This document shows positions 1-8,369 of a stretch of DNA of 64,000 nt, piece after piece. Under the pieces are notes generated by a model, which had not been told where the DNA came from, searched no databases, and saw only the letters and a program-made list of their open reading frames with translations. The translations under genes and the position numbers were made by a program. Within the stretch, counting starts at the first letter, position 1, and each line of letters begins with the position of its first letter. Source of the DNA: Methylobacterium sp. J-077 (GTDB taxonomy: Bacteria > Pseudomonadota > Alphaproteobacteria > Rhizobiales > Beijerinckiaceae); contig NZ_JAKSYJ010000112.1 of assembly GCF_022829365.1 (NCBI RefSeq), positions 1 through 64,000 on the forward strand. The letters are read 5' to 3'.

Positions 1-280
1 TCTCGATGATGGTCGGGCAGGCCTTGCCGCCGAAGAGGAGCGAGGTGGTGTCGCTCTTCGGGTCGCAGCCGATCAGCAGCACCTTCTTGCCCTGCTGGGC
101 CATCATGTAGCTGAGATTGGCCAGGGTGAACGACTTGCCGATGCCGCCCTTGCCGTAGATCGCGATGATCTGCGTCTCCTTCTTCACCGGAGCGGTCGGG
201 ACCGCATCCGGCTCGATCGCGGCTTCGGCGCGGAGCTGAGTGGCCTGATCGAGGACGGCCTTATTGAGCTGAACGTTCAC
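1..280 (-). CDS. bchX: Chlorophyllide reductase iron protein BchX (N-terminal part)
   Basis: The first 93 codons of BchX, the nitrogenase-Fe-protein-like ATPase subunit of chlorophyllide a reductase, which reduces ring B in bacteriochlorophyll a synthesis. The translation carries the P-loop GKGGIGKS near residues 42-49, followed by [18 protein letters not shown], which is typical of the BchX/BchL/NifH family. The GTG start at 280 overlaps the bchC stop as GTGA, so it is probably translationally coupled to bchC. The rest of the gene lies outside the window. The hydrophilic stretch before the P-loop is typical of BchX and fits it better than BchL. Confidence 0.93.
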   Translation of the reverse strand, partial: MNVQLNKAVLDQATQLRAEAAIEPDAVPTAPVKKETQIIAIYGKGGIGKSFTLANLSYMMAQQGKKVLLIGCDPKSDTTSLLFGGKACPTIIE

Positions 281-1215
281 GCGGCGTCCCTCCAATCGAG
301 AATCATCTTCAGGCAGGCGGGATCGGCGAAGGCTTGGCGATAGGCGTCCTGGGCTTGCGCCGCCGGGGCGCGGTGGGTGATCAGCCCGTCGAGGGAGAGC
401 CGCCCGCCCTCGATCAGCGCCGTGACGGCGGCGAGATCCTCGGGCCGGAACTCGGCCGAGATCCGGATCCGGGCCTCCCGCATGAAGGCCGGCGGGAAGG
501 CGAAGGACAGGGGTGCCTCGTAGAAGCCGGCCAGCACGATCTCGCCGCCGGGTGCGAGCCGTGCGATCAGCCCGTCGAGGCCGGAGGCGTCGCCGCTGAC
601 ATCGGTGATGACCGCGTAATCGCGCCGGGCATCGTCCTCCGGGGCCAGGACCGGGTAGCCGGGCGCGCCCTCCCGCCGGGCCGGGTCCATCTCCCAGACG
701 GTCGGCTCGGCGCCGGCGGTGAGCGTCAGGCGCGCCAGCAGACGCCCCAGCACACCGTGCCCGACGATCAGCGGCTTCGCACCTGCGGAGAGGCCGCCGA
801 GCGCTCGGTAGGCCGTGGCCGCGAGCGCGATCAGGCAGGCCCGGTCACCCAGCGCCGAATCCACCGGCACGAGGCGGGCAACAGGGGCGATGAGGTGGGA
901 GGCGGCACCGCCGAAGAGGCCGCGAACGGCGCCGAAGCAGCGGGCGCCGGGGACGAAGACGGTCTGGCCGACCCGGACGGGCGCATCGGCGGCGGCTTCG
1001 ACAACCGTGCCGACCGACTCGTAGCCCGGGACCAGCGGGTAGCCCATGCCGGGGAACGGCGGCATCCGGCCCGTCCAGAGAAGACGCTCTGTGCCGGTGC
1101 TGATCCCGCTCCAGGACACCGCCACCACCGCGTCGGCCGCTCCGGCAGGTGTCAGGGCCAGGCGACTGAGCGCCAAGTGCTCCGGACGTTCGAGGATGAC
1201 GGCAAGAGCGTCCAT
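277..1215 (-). CDS. bchC: 3-hydroxyethyl bacteriochlorophyllide a dehydrogenase
   Basis: A 312-residue zinc-less MDR-type oxidoreductase that converts the 3-hydroxyethyl group of the bacteriochlorophyllide a precursor to 3-acetyl. The N-terminal half holds the medium-chain dehydrogenase GroES-like segment ([14 protein letters not shown] near residues 58-71). A Rossmann glycine motif, [11 protein letters not shown], lies near residue 150. Length and order (bchC immediately before bchX) match purple-bacterial bchCXYZ operons. The upstream 99 bp contain a PpsR box, so bchC probably has its own oxygen/light-regulated promoter although crtF and crtE lie upstream on the same strand. Confidence 0.95.
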   Translation of the reverse strand: MDALAVILERPEHLALSRLALTPAGAADAVVAVSWSGISTGTERLLWTGRMPPFPGMGYPLVPGYESVGTVVEAAADAPVRVGQTVFVPGARCFGAVRGLFGGAASHLIAPVARLVPVDSALGDRACLIALAATAYRALGGLSAGAKPLIVGHGVLGRLLARLTLTAGAEPTVWEMDPARREGAPGYPVLAPEDDARRDYAVITDVSGDASGLDGLIARLAPGGEIVLAGFYEAPLSFAFPPAFMREARIRISAEFRPEDLAAVTALIEGGRLSLDGLITHRAPAAQAQDAYRQAFADPACLKMILDWRDAA

Positions 1216-1270
1216 GACTGGAATTATCCGCCCTGTGTTTTGCGACTCTCGCCATGGCGGAACCGCTATG

Positions 1271-1288
1271 TGTCATCCTAGATAGACA
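1271..1288 (-). promoter_or_regulatory. PpsR/CrtJ operator upstream of bchC
   Basis: A TGT-N12-ACA motif, the recognition pattern of the PpsR/CrtJ repressor of photosynthesis genes. It lies within a larger dyad, TGTGTC-N10-GACACA (1269-1290), 56 bp upstream of the bchC start and 27 bp beyond the crtF stop. The position fits repression of the bchC promoter. No ppsR gene is in the window. Confidence 0.75.
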
Positions 1289-1314
1289 CAATGGCGCGTC
1301 AAGTCATTCTTACA

Positions 1315-2433
1315 TTAACGCGCGTCTTTCTGCGCCACGATCAGGCGGGTCAGGAGCGGTCGCCGAGTCTTCTGCTCGCGCGCGGTCGCGAAACCGGCCG
1401 TGCGCAGCATGGCGTGCAGCTCCTCGGCGCGGCGCGGACGGCCCGAGCCCATGGCGAGGAGGTAGAACCCGAAATACGCGTCCCCGACCGGCTCGGCGCC
1501 TGGCGTGCCGGCCATCGGTTCCGCCAGGATCAGCGTTCCGCCGGGCGGCAGCGCCGCGTGCGCGGCCTTGAGTAGGGCCAGGGCCGGCGCATCATCGTGA
1601 TCGTGGACGATCCGGACTAGGGAAATCGTGTCGGCACCGGCTGGCAGGCCGTCGTGGAAGCTGCCGCCGCGGCAGGCGATGCGCCCGGCCAGACCCGCCT
1701 GCGCCAGCCGCTCGGCGGCGCGGCCGGCCACGGCCGGAAGGTCGAACAAGGTCAATTGCAGAGCGTCTTGCCGGGCCGCGACCGCTTCGAGGAACGCGCC
1801 CTCCCCGCCCCCGACATCGATCAGGTGCCGACTCCGCGAGAGGTCACAGGCATCGAGCACGTCGTCGGCGATCAGCGCCTGCGAGGACCCCATCAGCCCG
1901 CCATAGGGTGCCACCGAGGCCGCGTCGGCGGTCTCGCCGAGGGCGTAGGGCCAGTAGCGCGCGAGCCGGGTCGGTCCGGCTTCGCCGCGCAGCAGCGCCA
2001 CCGGGTCGGCGAGGTCGGCGTAGAGAAGCGCGTGATGCTCCACCATCGCGGCGATGCCGGGATTGCCGGTGAGCGCGGCGCCGAGATCGGCAAGCCCGAA
2101 ACGATCGCCCGGCAGTGCCCGGACGAGGTCGAGGGAGGCGGCTGCGCGCAGCAGGCAGCGGGCGTTCTCGACCGGCAGGTCGAGGCGGCGCGCCAGCCCG
2201 TCGAGGGTCAGTGGCCCCGCGGCCAGGATCCGGAACAGGTCCAGGCGGATGCAGGCCGTCAGCACCTGCGCGTAGACGAAGCCGGCGCAGAGATCGAACA
2301 GAGCCCGCGTGTTCTTCCGGGCGATGCTTCGGGTGAGGGGAAAGCCGGCCGCCCAGCGCTGGAAGCGCGGGCTGGCCACCAGGCGGTTCCGCCAGCCGAG
2401 CCAGCGGTCCCGGAGCGAGGCCGGAGCGGCCAA
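1315..2433 (-). CDS. crtF: Demethylspheroidene/hydroxy-carotenoid O-methyltransferase
   Basis: A class I SAM methyltransferase that methylates the tertiary 1-hydroxyl of acyclic carotenoids in the spheroidene/spirilloxanthin route. An N-terminal dimerisation/winged-helix region (DLFRILAAGPLTLDGLARRL) precedes the SAM motif HLIDVGGGEGAFLEAV and FDLPAV, with the post-motif RIVHDHDD typical of the CrtF/hydroxyindole-OMT family. The start is uncertain. No ATG or GTG is available after the crtE stop, so the TTG at 2433 (372 residues) is used. A CTG at 2469 overlapping the crtE TGA is the alternative. The gene is co-transcribed with crtE. Confidence 0.88.
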   Translation of the reverse strand: MAAPASLRDRWLGWRNRLVASPRFQRWAAGFPLTRSIARKNTRALFDLCAGFVYAQVLTACIRLDLFRILAAGPLTLDGLARRLDLPVENARCLLRAAASLDLVRALPGDRFGLADLGAALTGNPGIAAMVEHHALLYADLADPVALLRGEAGPTRLARYWPYALGETADAASVAPYGGLMGSSQALIADDVLDACDLSRSRHLIDVGGGEGAFLEAVAARQDALQLTLFDLPAVAGRAAERLAQAGLAGRIACRGGSFHDGLPAGADTISLVRIVHDHDDAPALALLKAAHAALPPGGTLILAEPMAGTPGAEPVGDAYFGFYLLAMGSGRPRRAEELHAMLRTAGFATAREQKTRRPLLTRLIVAQKDAR

Positions 2434-2465
2434 GGGTGCGCCGGGGCGCGGAACCGAGCCGGCGG

Positions 2466-3335
2466 TCAGGCCGCCACCGCGCGCAGGCTCGCGGGCAGGA
2501 ATAGCCGCGCCTGCGCCTCGATCTCGGCTGTGAGCTGCGCCATGCCCGGGCAGGTCGGGATCACGGCTACCGCCTCGCGGGTGAGACGGGCGAGGCGATC
2601 CAGGGCGCCGTCGGTGCCGAGCAGGGCGGCGGCGTTGGGCCGCCCGAGGGTGGCGTCGCGGCCGGCGGGCTTGCCGATCTCCTCCTGGCGGCAGGCGACG
2701 TCGCGCAGGTCGTCGGCGACTTGATAAGCCTCGCCCAGGCACTCGCCGAGGCGCCTCCAGGGCTCCGGATCGGACCCGGCGGCAGCGGCGCCCAGCACGG
2801 TGGCGGCGGCGAACAGGGCGCCGGTCTTGGCCTGCTGGTAGTCGCTCAGGCTGATATGGGCCTCGGATTCCCAGGCCTGACCCGCCGCGATGCCGCTGGG
2901 GGAGCCTGCGGCGCGCCCGAGGAGGCCGACCAGGCGGGCGAGCCGCACCGGATAGGGGCCGGCGGCCCTGGCCAGGGTCTCGAAGGCGAGCACGATCAGG
3001 GCGTCGCCGGCGAGCACAGCGATCGGCTCGCCGAAGGCAATGTGAACCGTGGGCTTCTGCCGGCGCAGGGGGGCGTCGTCGAAGCAGGGCAGGTCGTCGT
3101 GGACCAGGGAGGCGCAGTGCAGCAGCTCGATGGCGGCCGCCGCGGCCTCGGACGAGGCGGGGTCGTCGTCGCCGCAGGCGCGGGCCACCGACAGGCACAG
3201 GCGGGGCCGGATCCGGTGTCCACCGGGAAAGACAGCGTAGCGCAGGGCCTCGGCCAGCAAGGGGGGCGCACCCGGCGCCTCGGCATAAGCCACGGCGCGG
3301 TCCAGCGCCTGTTCGATCCGCCGGCCCGACTCCAT
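2466..3335 (-). CDS. crtE: Geranylgeranyl diphosphate synthase
   Basis: A 289-residue trans-prenyltransferase making GGPP, which feeds both carotenoids and the phytyl tail of bacteriochlorophyll. The first aspartate-rich motif is HDDLPCFDDAPLRR (about residues 80-93) and the second is ADDLRD (about 210-215); both bind Mg-diphosphate. It is the first gene of the crtEF unit, and its promoter region (3336-3446) is shared with divergent crtD and contains a PpsR box. Gene order crtD/crtC divergent from crtE/crtF is usual in phototrophic Alphaproteobacteria. Confidence 0.95.
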   Translation of the reverse strand: MESGRRIEQALDRAVAYAEAPGAPPLLAEALRYAVFPGGHRIRPRLCLSVARACGDDDPASSEAAAAAIELLHCASLVHDDLPCFDDAPLRRQKPTVHIAFGEPIAVLAGDALIVLAFETLARAAGPYPVRLARLVGLLGRAAGSPSGIAAGQAWESEAHISLSDYQQAKTGALFAAATVLGAAAAGSDPEPWRRLGECLGEAYQVADDLRDVACRQEEIGKPAGRDATLGRPNAAALLGTDGALDRLARLTREAVAVIPTCPGMAQLTAEIEAQARLFLPASLRAVAA

Positions 3336-3374
3336 GACGCGCCTCCCGTGTTATGATCGGTTGTCAGCGACAAG

Positions 3375-3392
3375 TGTCATTTCTTATTGACA
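3375..3392. promoter_or_regulatory. PpsR/CrtJ operator between crtE and crtD
   Basis: TGT-N12-ACA inside the perfect outer dyad AGTGTCA/TGACACT (3373-3394). It sits in the middle of the 111-bp divergent region and can serve both crtE (start 3335) and crtD (start 3447). The half sites match those of the crtI box at 31055-31072. A weaker TGT-N12-TCA lies just upstream at 3349-3366. Confidence 0.8.
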
Positions 3393-3446
3393 CTTTGCGG
3401 ACCGGAGATCAATCCCATTCGGCAGGCTCAAGGTGTGGGGTGGAGC

Positions 3447-4982
3447 GTGGCGCAGGACCGCGTCGTCGTGATCGGGGCGGGGATCGGCGGTCTGGCCGCC
3501 GCCTTACGGTTGGCGCATGCCGGGCTCTCAGTCACGGTGGTTGAGCGTGGCCCGCGGCCGGGCGGCAAGATGGCGAGCGTTCCAGTCGGCGAATGGGCCG
3601 TCGAAACCGGCCCGACCGTGTTCACGATGCGCTGGGTCTTCGAAGAATTGTTCGCCGATGCCGGCGCACGCTTCGCGGACCACGCGCGTTTAACGCCCGC
3701 GAGCCTGCTGGCCCGGCACGCCTGGACGAACGACGCGCGCTTGGATCTGTTCGCCGACGCGGACGCCTCCGCGGCGGCGATCGCCGATTTCGCCGGCCCC
3801 CGCGAGGCCGACGGCTACCGCCGATTCTGCGCGCGGTCCGCCGAGGTCTACCGGACCCTGGAAGGGCCGTTCATCCGCGAGGGCCGGACCAGCCCGACCG
3901 GCCTGGCGCAGCGGGTCGGAATCGCGGGGCTCGGCGATCTCTGGCGGATCCAGCCGTTCGCGACCCTGTGGTCGGCTTTGGGCACGTTCTTCCGCGATCC
4001 CCGGCTGCTGCAGCTGTTCGGGCGCTACGCCACCTATTGCGGGGCCTCGCCGTTCACCGCGCCGGCGACCCTGATGCTGGTGGCCCATGTCGAGCAGGCG
4101 GGGGTCTGGACCGTGGCGGGCGGCATGAGCGCGCTCGCGAGGGCGGTGGCGGACCTGGCCGCGGAGCGCGGCGCGACGTTCCGCTACGGCGCGCATGTGG
4201 ACCGGATCCTCACCGAGGGCGGTCGGGTTTCCGGCGTGATCCTGGCGGACGGCGAAAAAATCCCGGCCGAGAAAATCGTCTGCAACGCCGATGCGGCGGC
4301 CCTGGGTGCCGGGCTGTTCGGCACGGAGGCGGCGCCCATGGGCGAGCGTCTGGCGCCGGCCGAGCGCTCGCTCTCGGCCGTCACGGTCTGCGCGGCGGCG
4401 ATCCCGCGGGGATTTCCGCTGGCCCACCACAACGTGTTCTTCTCGGGCGATTACCGGGCCGAGTTCGACACGATCCTGCGGCAGCGCCGCCTGCCCGACG
4501 ACCCCACGGTTTACATCTGCGCCCAGGACCGGACCGAGACGGGCGCCGTGCCCACCGGTCCGGAACGGCTGCTGATGCTCGTCAATGCTCCGGCCGACGG
4601 CCGGGAGCACCCGCTGACGCCCTCGGAGATCGCCCGATGCGAGACGAATCTGAATCGCCGGCTGGAAGCCTGCGGGCTGACCTTCGCGGAGACCCTGCCC
4701 CCGGTGGTGACCGATCCGACCGGGTTCGAGAGAAAATTTCCGGGGAGCGCGGGGGCGCTCTACGGCCGGGCGCCGCAGGGCTGGGCGGCGACCTTCAAGC
4801 GGGCCGGCGCCCGGACCGCCCTGCCGGGCCTGTACCTGGCGGGGGGCACGATCCATCCCGGCCCGGGCGTGCCGATGGCGGCGCAGTCCGGCCGGCTGGC
4901 GGCGGCGGCGATCCTGCAGGACCTCGATTCGACGGCCCGGTCGCGCAGAACGGCTACGCGTGGTGGTACGTCGATGCGGTGA
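3447..4982 (+). CDS. crtD: Methoxyneurosporene/hydroxyneurosporene 3,4-desaturase
   Basis: FAD-dependent CrtI-family desaturase that introduces the C3,4 double bond in acyclic xanthophyll synthesis. The N-terminal dinucleotide fold is VVVIGAGIGGLAAALRLAHAG, followed by PGGKM and ETGPTVFTM. The C-terminal family signature is LYLAGGTIHPGPGVPMAAQSG near residues 475-495. GTG at 3447 is preferred (511 residues) because GGGGTGGAG directly precedes it and the gene-proximal sequence further upstream overlaps the PpsR box; a GTG at 3435 is possible. The stop overlaps the candidate crtC start as GTGA. Confidence 0.93.
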   Translation: MAQDRVVVIGAGIGGLAAALRLAHAGLSVTVVERGPRPGGKMASVPVGEWAVETGPTVFTMRWVFEELFADAGARFADHARLTPASLLARHAWTNDARLDLFADADASAAAIADFAGPREADGYRRFCARSAEVYRTLEGPFIREGRTSPTGLAQRVGIAGLGDLWRIQPFATLWSALGTFFRDPRLLQLFGRYATYCGASPFTAPATLMLVAHVEQAGVWTVAGGMSALARAVADLAAERGATFRYGAHVDRILTEGGRVSGVILADGEKIPAEKIVCNADAAALGAGLFGTEAAPMGERLAPAERSLSAVTVCAAAIPRGFPLAHHNVFFSGDYRAEFDTILRQRRLPDDPTVYICAQDRTETGAVPTGPERLLMLVNAPADGREHPLTPSEIARCETNLNRRLEACGLTFAETLPPVVTDPTGFERKFPGSAGALYGRAPQGWAATFKRAGARTALPGLYLAGGTIHPGPGVPMAAQSGRLAAAAILQDLDSTARSRRTATRGGTSMR

Positions 4983-5839
4983 GCGACGACGGCCGCCAGG
5001 GGCTGACGATCATCGCGTTCATCGGCAGCGTGTTCTCGCCCTATTACGGCTGGAGCACCGACAAGGACCCGTTCGCCCATTGCGCCATGAACGTGGTGCT
5101 GTACGGCGATCGCAGCCGCTTCGCCATGACCGAGCGCGGCCCCCGGAGCCTGTCGCGCAGCCGGCATCACATCGCCATCGGTCCGAGCGCCATGGCGTGG
5201 GACGGCACGGCGCTGACGGTCCGGATCGACGAGCGCAGTGCCCCCCTGCCCCGGCGGCTGCGCGGCACGGTGCGGCTCGAGCCCCGCGGCTTCACCCCCG
5301 GCCCGTTCCAGCTCGATCCCGGTGGCCGGCACCGCTGGTGGCCGATGGCGCCGTCCTCGCGGGTCGAGGTCGCCTTCGACCAGCCCGATCTCCGCTGGAC
5401 CGGCAGCGGCTATTTCGACACCAACGACGGCGACGAGCCCCTGGCCTCGGCCTTCACCCGCTGGACCTGGTGCCGGGCCGACCTGCCGGACGGCGCCGCG
5501 ATCCTGTACGACGTGCGCCACCGCAACGGCGGCGGCCAGAACCTGTCCCTGCGCTTTGCCCACGACGGCAGCCGCCGCGACATCCGCCCGCCCCTGGCCG
5601 CGCCCCTGCCGTCGACCGCGTTCTGGCGGATGCCCCGGGAGACCCGCAGCGACGACGGCCGGTCCCGGGTGCTCACCACCTTCGAGGATACGCCGTTCTA
5701 TTCGCGCTCCCTGCTCGCCTCGACGCTCGCCGGCGAGCCGGTGCGGGCGGTGCACGAGAGCCTGTCGCTCGACCGCTTCCGCAACCCGCTGGTGCAGCTG
5801 ATGCTGCCGTTCCGCATGCCGCGGCCGTTCGAACGGTGA
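4979..5839 (+). CDS. crtC: Acyclic carotenoid 1,2-hydratase (hydroxyneurosporene synthase)
   Basis: Cofactor-independent hydratase that adds water to the C1,2 double bond of neurosporene or lycopene ends. Family features include LTIIAFIGSVFSPYYGW, HCAMNVVLYG, an aromatic-rich core and FRMPRPFER at the C terminus. The start is problematic. GTG 4979 overlaps the crtD stop (GTGA) and gives 286 residues, close to the shorter family members (about 280). Family-like sequence (FDGPVAQNGYAWWYVDA) is, however, open in the same frame upstream to about 4925 inside crtD, with no ATG, GTG or TTG there. Either the short form is made, or a non-canonical start or frameshift is used. Confidence 0.88.
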   Translation: MSDDGRQGLTIIAFIGSVFSPYYGWSTDKDPFAHCAMNVVLYGDRSRFAMTERGPRSLSRSRHHIAIGPSAMAWDGTALTVRIDERSAPLPRRLRGTVRLEPRGFTPGPFQLDPGGRHRWWPMAPSSRVEVAFDQPDLRWTGSGYFDTNDGDEPLASAFTRWTWCRADLPDGAAILYDVRHRNGGGQNLSLRFAHDGSRRDIRPPLAAPLPSTAFWRMPRETRSDDGRSRVLTTFEDTPFYSRSLLASTLAGEPVRAVHESLSLDRFRNPLVQLMLPFRMPRPFER

Positions 5840-6101
5840 GGTATTTGGGTTCGCGTTTGCGGCCTCGAAATTCCGGGCTCGCCTCCAGCGTTCCGGACTG
5901 ACGAGTGCGTTCGGCGCAAAGTTACGTGCTCAATCGCGCCCAGAAGATAGTGTGCGGCAATTGTCGAAATCCCCGGGATCCGTGGGCAAGTCAAGAACAA
6001 GTCATTGATCTCGGACTTCCCACCCTCGGCCTCATCCCGAGGTGCCCAAGCGAAACGGAGGCCTCAGCGATGAGGGGGGATCGGGATCTTCGCGGTCCGG
6101 G
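5840..6101. other. Intergenic region after crtC, no gene seen
   Basis: No credible reading frame. The right part holds a 46-bp hairpin-like relative of the palindromic repeat seen at 35758 and 40161. Confidence 0.6.
6031..6076. repeat. Short relative of the palindromic repeat family B
   Basis: Begins CCTCATCCCGAGGTGCCC, like the left end of the 35758 copy, and ends in GATGAGG, giving terminal CCTCATC/GATGAGG arms. The central portion of the longer copies is absent. It lies between two convergent genes and could act as a transcript-end hairpin. Confidence 0.45.
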
Positions 6102-6767
6102 TCAAACAGCCGCCAGCGTATGCCCCCGGGCCGCCGCCAGCACCGTATCTGCGGGGACATGGACCCACGTGTCGCCATCGGGCGCCGGTCCCGCCGCGAG
6201 CCAGTCGCCGACGATCCGGTAGCCCAGCGTATAGCCGAGCCAGCGCGGGTAGCGCCCGCCGCGCCCGAAGAACCAGGCGCCGTGATCGTGATCCGTACCC
6301 GCGAGCATTGCCGGATCGGGCCGGTGGGCCGCCAGCACGGAGTCGGAGACGGCGGATTCCCACGGCTCGGGCGGCGTGCCGAACAGGTGGCTCACGAACT
6401 CGCCGGCCAAGCCTTCGCTGACCAGGGTTTCGCCGAGCGTCGCGCCGTAGCCCGGGCCGGCCATGCGCAGGCAATGATGCACCTCGTGCACCACCGTCCG
6501 GCGAATGTCGCCGTTGCTCAGGGCGGTGGCGAAGTTCGGGTTGTCGGGATCGAGCGTGAGCGAGAACAGGCTCGGCCGATAAGCGAAGCCCGTGGTGCCG
6601 GTCTCGGGGAGCGGCTCGTCAGACCCGCGCTCGACGAGGATGTCGAGGGTCGGCAGCGGCAGCATGCCCGATATGGCGTCGCGGGCGATCGCGATGTCCG
6701 CAGCGATGATCTCGCGCCACGGGTGCAGATCGCCCGAGGCCTCCAGCCAATGCACGTGCCAGGACAT
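6102..6767 (-). CDS. Predicted Zn-dependent protease (DUF2268 type)
   Basis: A 221-residue soluble protein with a zincin motif, VVHEVHHCLR (HEVHH near residues 94-98), followed by a downstream GETLVSEGLAGEF segment that supplies a likely third zinc ligand/glutamate. This layout is that of the DUF2268 predicted metalloprotease family. No signal peptide is seen, so it is probably cytoplasmic. The start at 6767 is chosen because GAGGGCGAGG precedes it; a longer form could start at 6806. A 92-bp repeat occupies its 5' side. The substrate is unknown. Confidence 0.7.
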   Translation of the reverse strand: MSWHVHWLEASGDLHPWREIIAADIAIARDAISGMLPLPTLDILVERGSDEPLPETGTTGFAYRPSLFSLTLDPDNPNFATALSNGDIRRTVVHEVHHCLRMAGPGYGATLGETLVSEGLAGEFVSHLFGTPPEPWESAVSDSVLAAHRPDPAMLAGTDHDHGAWFFGRGGRYPRWLGYTLGYRIVGDWLAAGPAPDGDTWVHVPADTVLAAARGHTLAAV

Positions 6768-6825
6768 GGCCTCGCCCTCACGAGCTGAGTCGTTCCTGCG
6801 ATCCATACCGCGTCATCCGCTCCAC

Positions 6826-6917
6826 CGTCATTGCGAGCGCAGTGAAGCAAACCAGGGAAACGCCACGGTCTGAGATCGCGCGCCGCACTGGTTTGCTTCG
6901 CTGCGCTCGCAATGACG
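6826..6917 (+). repeat. 92-bp inverted-repeat element, copy A1
   Basis: Two 30-bp arms (6826-6855 and 6888-6917) match as inverted repeats at 29 of 30 positions. The left arm begins CGTCATTGCGAGCGCAG. The 32-bp centre is shared with copy A3 (40318) in the same orientation and with A2 (28221) in reverse. It is a non-coding mobile-type palindromic repeat located between two minus-strand genes. Confidence 0.85.
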
Positions 6918-6965
6918 GCGCGGGTCTCACGTTAACTGCGCAGGTGCTGTCGAACGAATTTTCTT

Positions 6966-8231
6966 TCAGACGGGCGCCGGCCTCCGCCCGCTCGGAAACC
7001 CCAGCGGGCGAACCCGCGCCGCGATGCAGGCCAGGGTCGCGAGGCCGAGCATCAGCCCCAGCGGGAATCCCGTCAGCCCGGCGCCCTCGCGCAGGAGCGC
7101 GAACAGGGGCGTGGCCAGCAGGAGCGCGCGCTCGTGGCGGTGCAGGCCGCCGGTGCGGTGGGCTTCCAGCACCAGCAGCAGCGTCGCCGGGACCAGCGGG
7201 ACCAGGTCGTAGACCGGCAGGTAGGGCGAGAGCAGCGGCGCGGCCGCCAGCAGGGCGGCGGCGCGCAGATCGGGCGCCGCCGGTAGGGTCCAAGCGCGGA
7301 TGGCCACCGCGAGCGCCAGCGCGGCGACGAGCGCCTGCAGCGCCCAGGCTACGGCGATCGGGCCGCCCAGCAGCCGGACGGCCCCGAACGCGCTGGCGTT
7401 GAGCTCGAGTCCGGCCGCCGCCTTCTGCAGGATGATCCGGTTGGTCTCGCCGAGGGTGCCGAAGAACCCGAGCCAGGGCGCGGTGCCGAACAGGGCGAGC
7501 GAGGCGATGCAGAGGGCGAGCACCGTGGCTAGGCAGGAGGCCAGGCAGGTCTTTCGGCCGGTGATCAGCAGGAGCAGCGGCGCCAGGGCGGCGAAATGCG
7601 GCTTGTAGGCGAGCAGGCCGAAGCACAGGCCGGCAAGCCAGGGGCGGCGGTCGACCAGCAGGACCCCGAGGGTCAGGAGCGCGGCCGTGAACAGGCCGTT
7701 CTGGCCGTAGGTCAGGTTGCAGAACACCAGCGGGTGGGCGAGCGCGATCCAGGCCGCGTCGCGCCGGCCGGCGGCGAACCGCATCGTCAGCGCGAAGGTG
7801 GTCAGCGACAGGGCGGTCCAGAGCCAGAAGGCCGGAAGCGGCTCCACGGTCGCGAAGGCGGCGGCGGGGATCAGGAACACCGGCGGGTAGTGCCAGGCGA
7901 AGCGGCATTCCGGCCCGAACGCCGCCTTCAGGTTCTCGAGATGCACCGGCAGATCGTAGGGCTCGCCGCCCCGCCCTTCGAGGGCGGACCGGCCGGCGAC
8001 CCAGATCTGGCTGAAATCGTTGCCCAGCATGTCGCCATACCAGTTCCGGCGGGGCTCCGGCCCGGTGCCGAACACCACAGCGACGATGGCGAGCGTCAGC
8101 GGCACCAGCACCCAGGCGGCGCGCTTGGCGAAGGCGAGCAGCCGGGCGTCGCTGCCGGCGAGGTCCGTGAGATCGGCCCAGAGCGCCGCGTGCCACGACA
8201 CCGGCGCTGCGATCGGGATGGGCGCGGACAT
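6966..8231 (-). CDS. GT87-family polyprenyl-phosphate-dependent membrane glycosyltransferase
   Basis: A 421-residue multi-spanning membrane protein resembling GT87 (DUF2029) mannosyltransferases, which transfer a sugar from a polyprenyl-phosphate donor in the inner membrane. There are about ten hydrophobic segments, an early acidic loop DFSQIWVAGRSAL with the catalytic-type aspartate after the first membrane segment, and the loop WHYPPVFLIPAA typical of the family. ATG 8231 follows GAAGG; GTG 8261 is an alternative. It is divergent from, and beside, the glycosyltransferase/ABC operon starting at 8370, so a shared glycan pathway is plausible but inferred. Confidence 0.75.
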   Translation of the reverse strand: MSAPIPIAAPVSWHAALWADLTDLAGSDARLLAFAKRAAWVLVPLTLAIVAVVFGTGPEPRRNWYGDMLGNDFSQIWVAGRSALEGRGGEPYDLPVHLENLKAAFGPECRFAWHYPPVFLIPAAAFATVEPLPAFWLWTALSLTTFALTMRFAAGRRDAAWIALAHPLVFCNLTYGQNGLFTAALLTLGVLLVDRRPWLAGLCFGLLAYKPHFAALAPLLLLITGRKTCLASCLATVLALCIASLALFGTAPWLGFFGTLGETNRIILQKAAAGLELNASAFGAVRLLGGPIAVAWALQALVAALALAVAIRAWTLPAAPDLRAAALLAAAPLLSPYLPVYDLVPLVPATLLLVLEAHRTGGLHRHERALLLATPLFALLREGAGLTGFPLGLMLGLATLACIAARVRPLGFPSGRRPAPV

Positions 8232-8369
8232 GGCGGCCTTCGGCGGGATGGTCGGTGCCACTTCTAGGAGAAGCCGGTTCCGGTGCCGTTAACGGCGGGG
8301 TTTGCCGAACGCGGCGGCTTGTGCGAGACGAGCGCGGCTGCGACATTCGCGCCGTCAACGGGGGCGGCG

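Noticed and set aside
3349..3366. TGT-N12-TCA next to the crtE/crtD operator
   Set aside because: One half site deviates from ACA; kept only as a possible weak second PpsR site.
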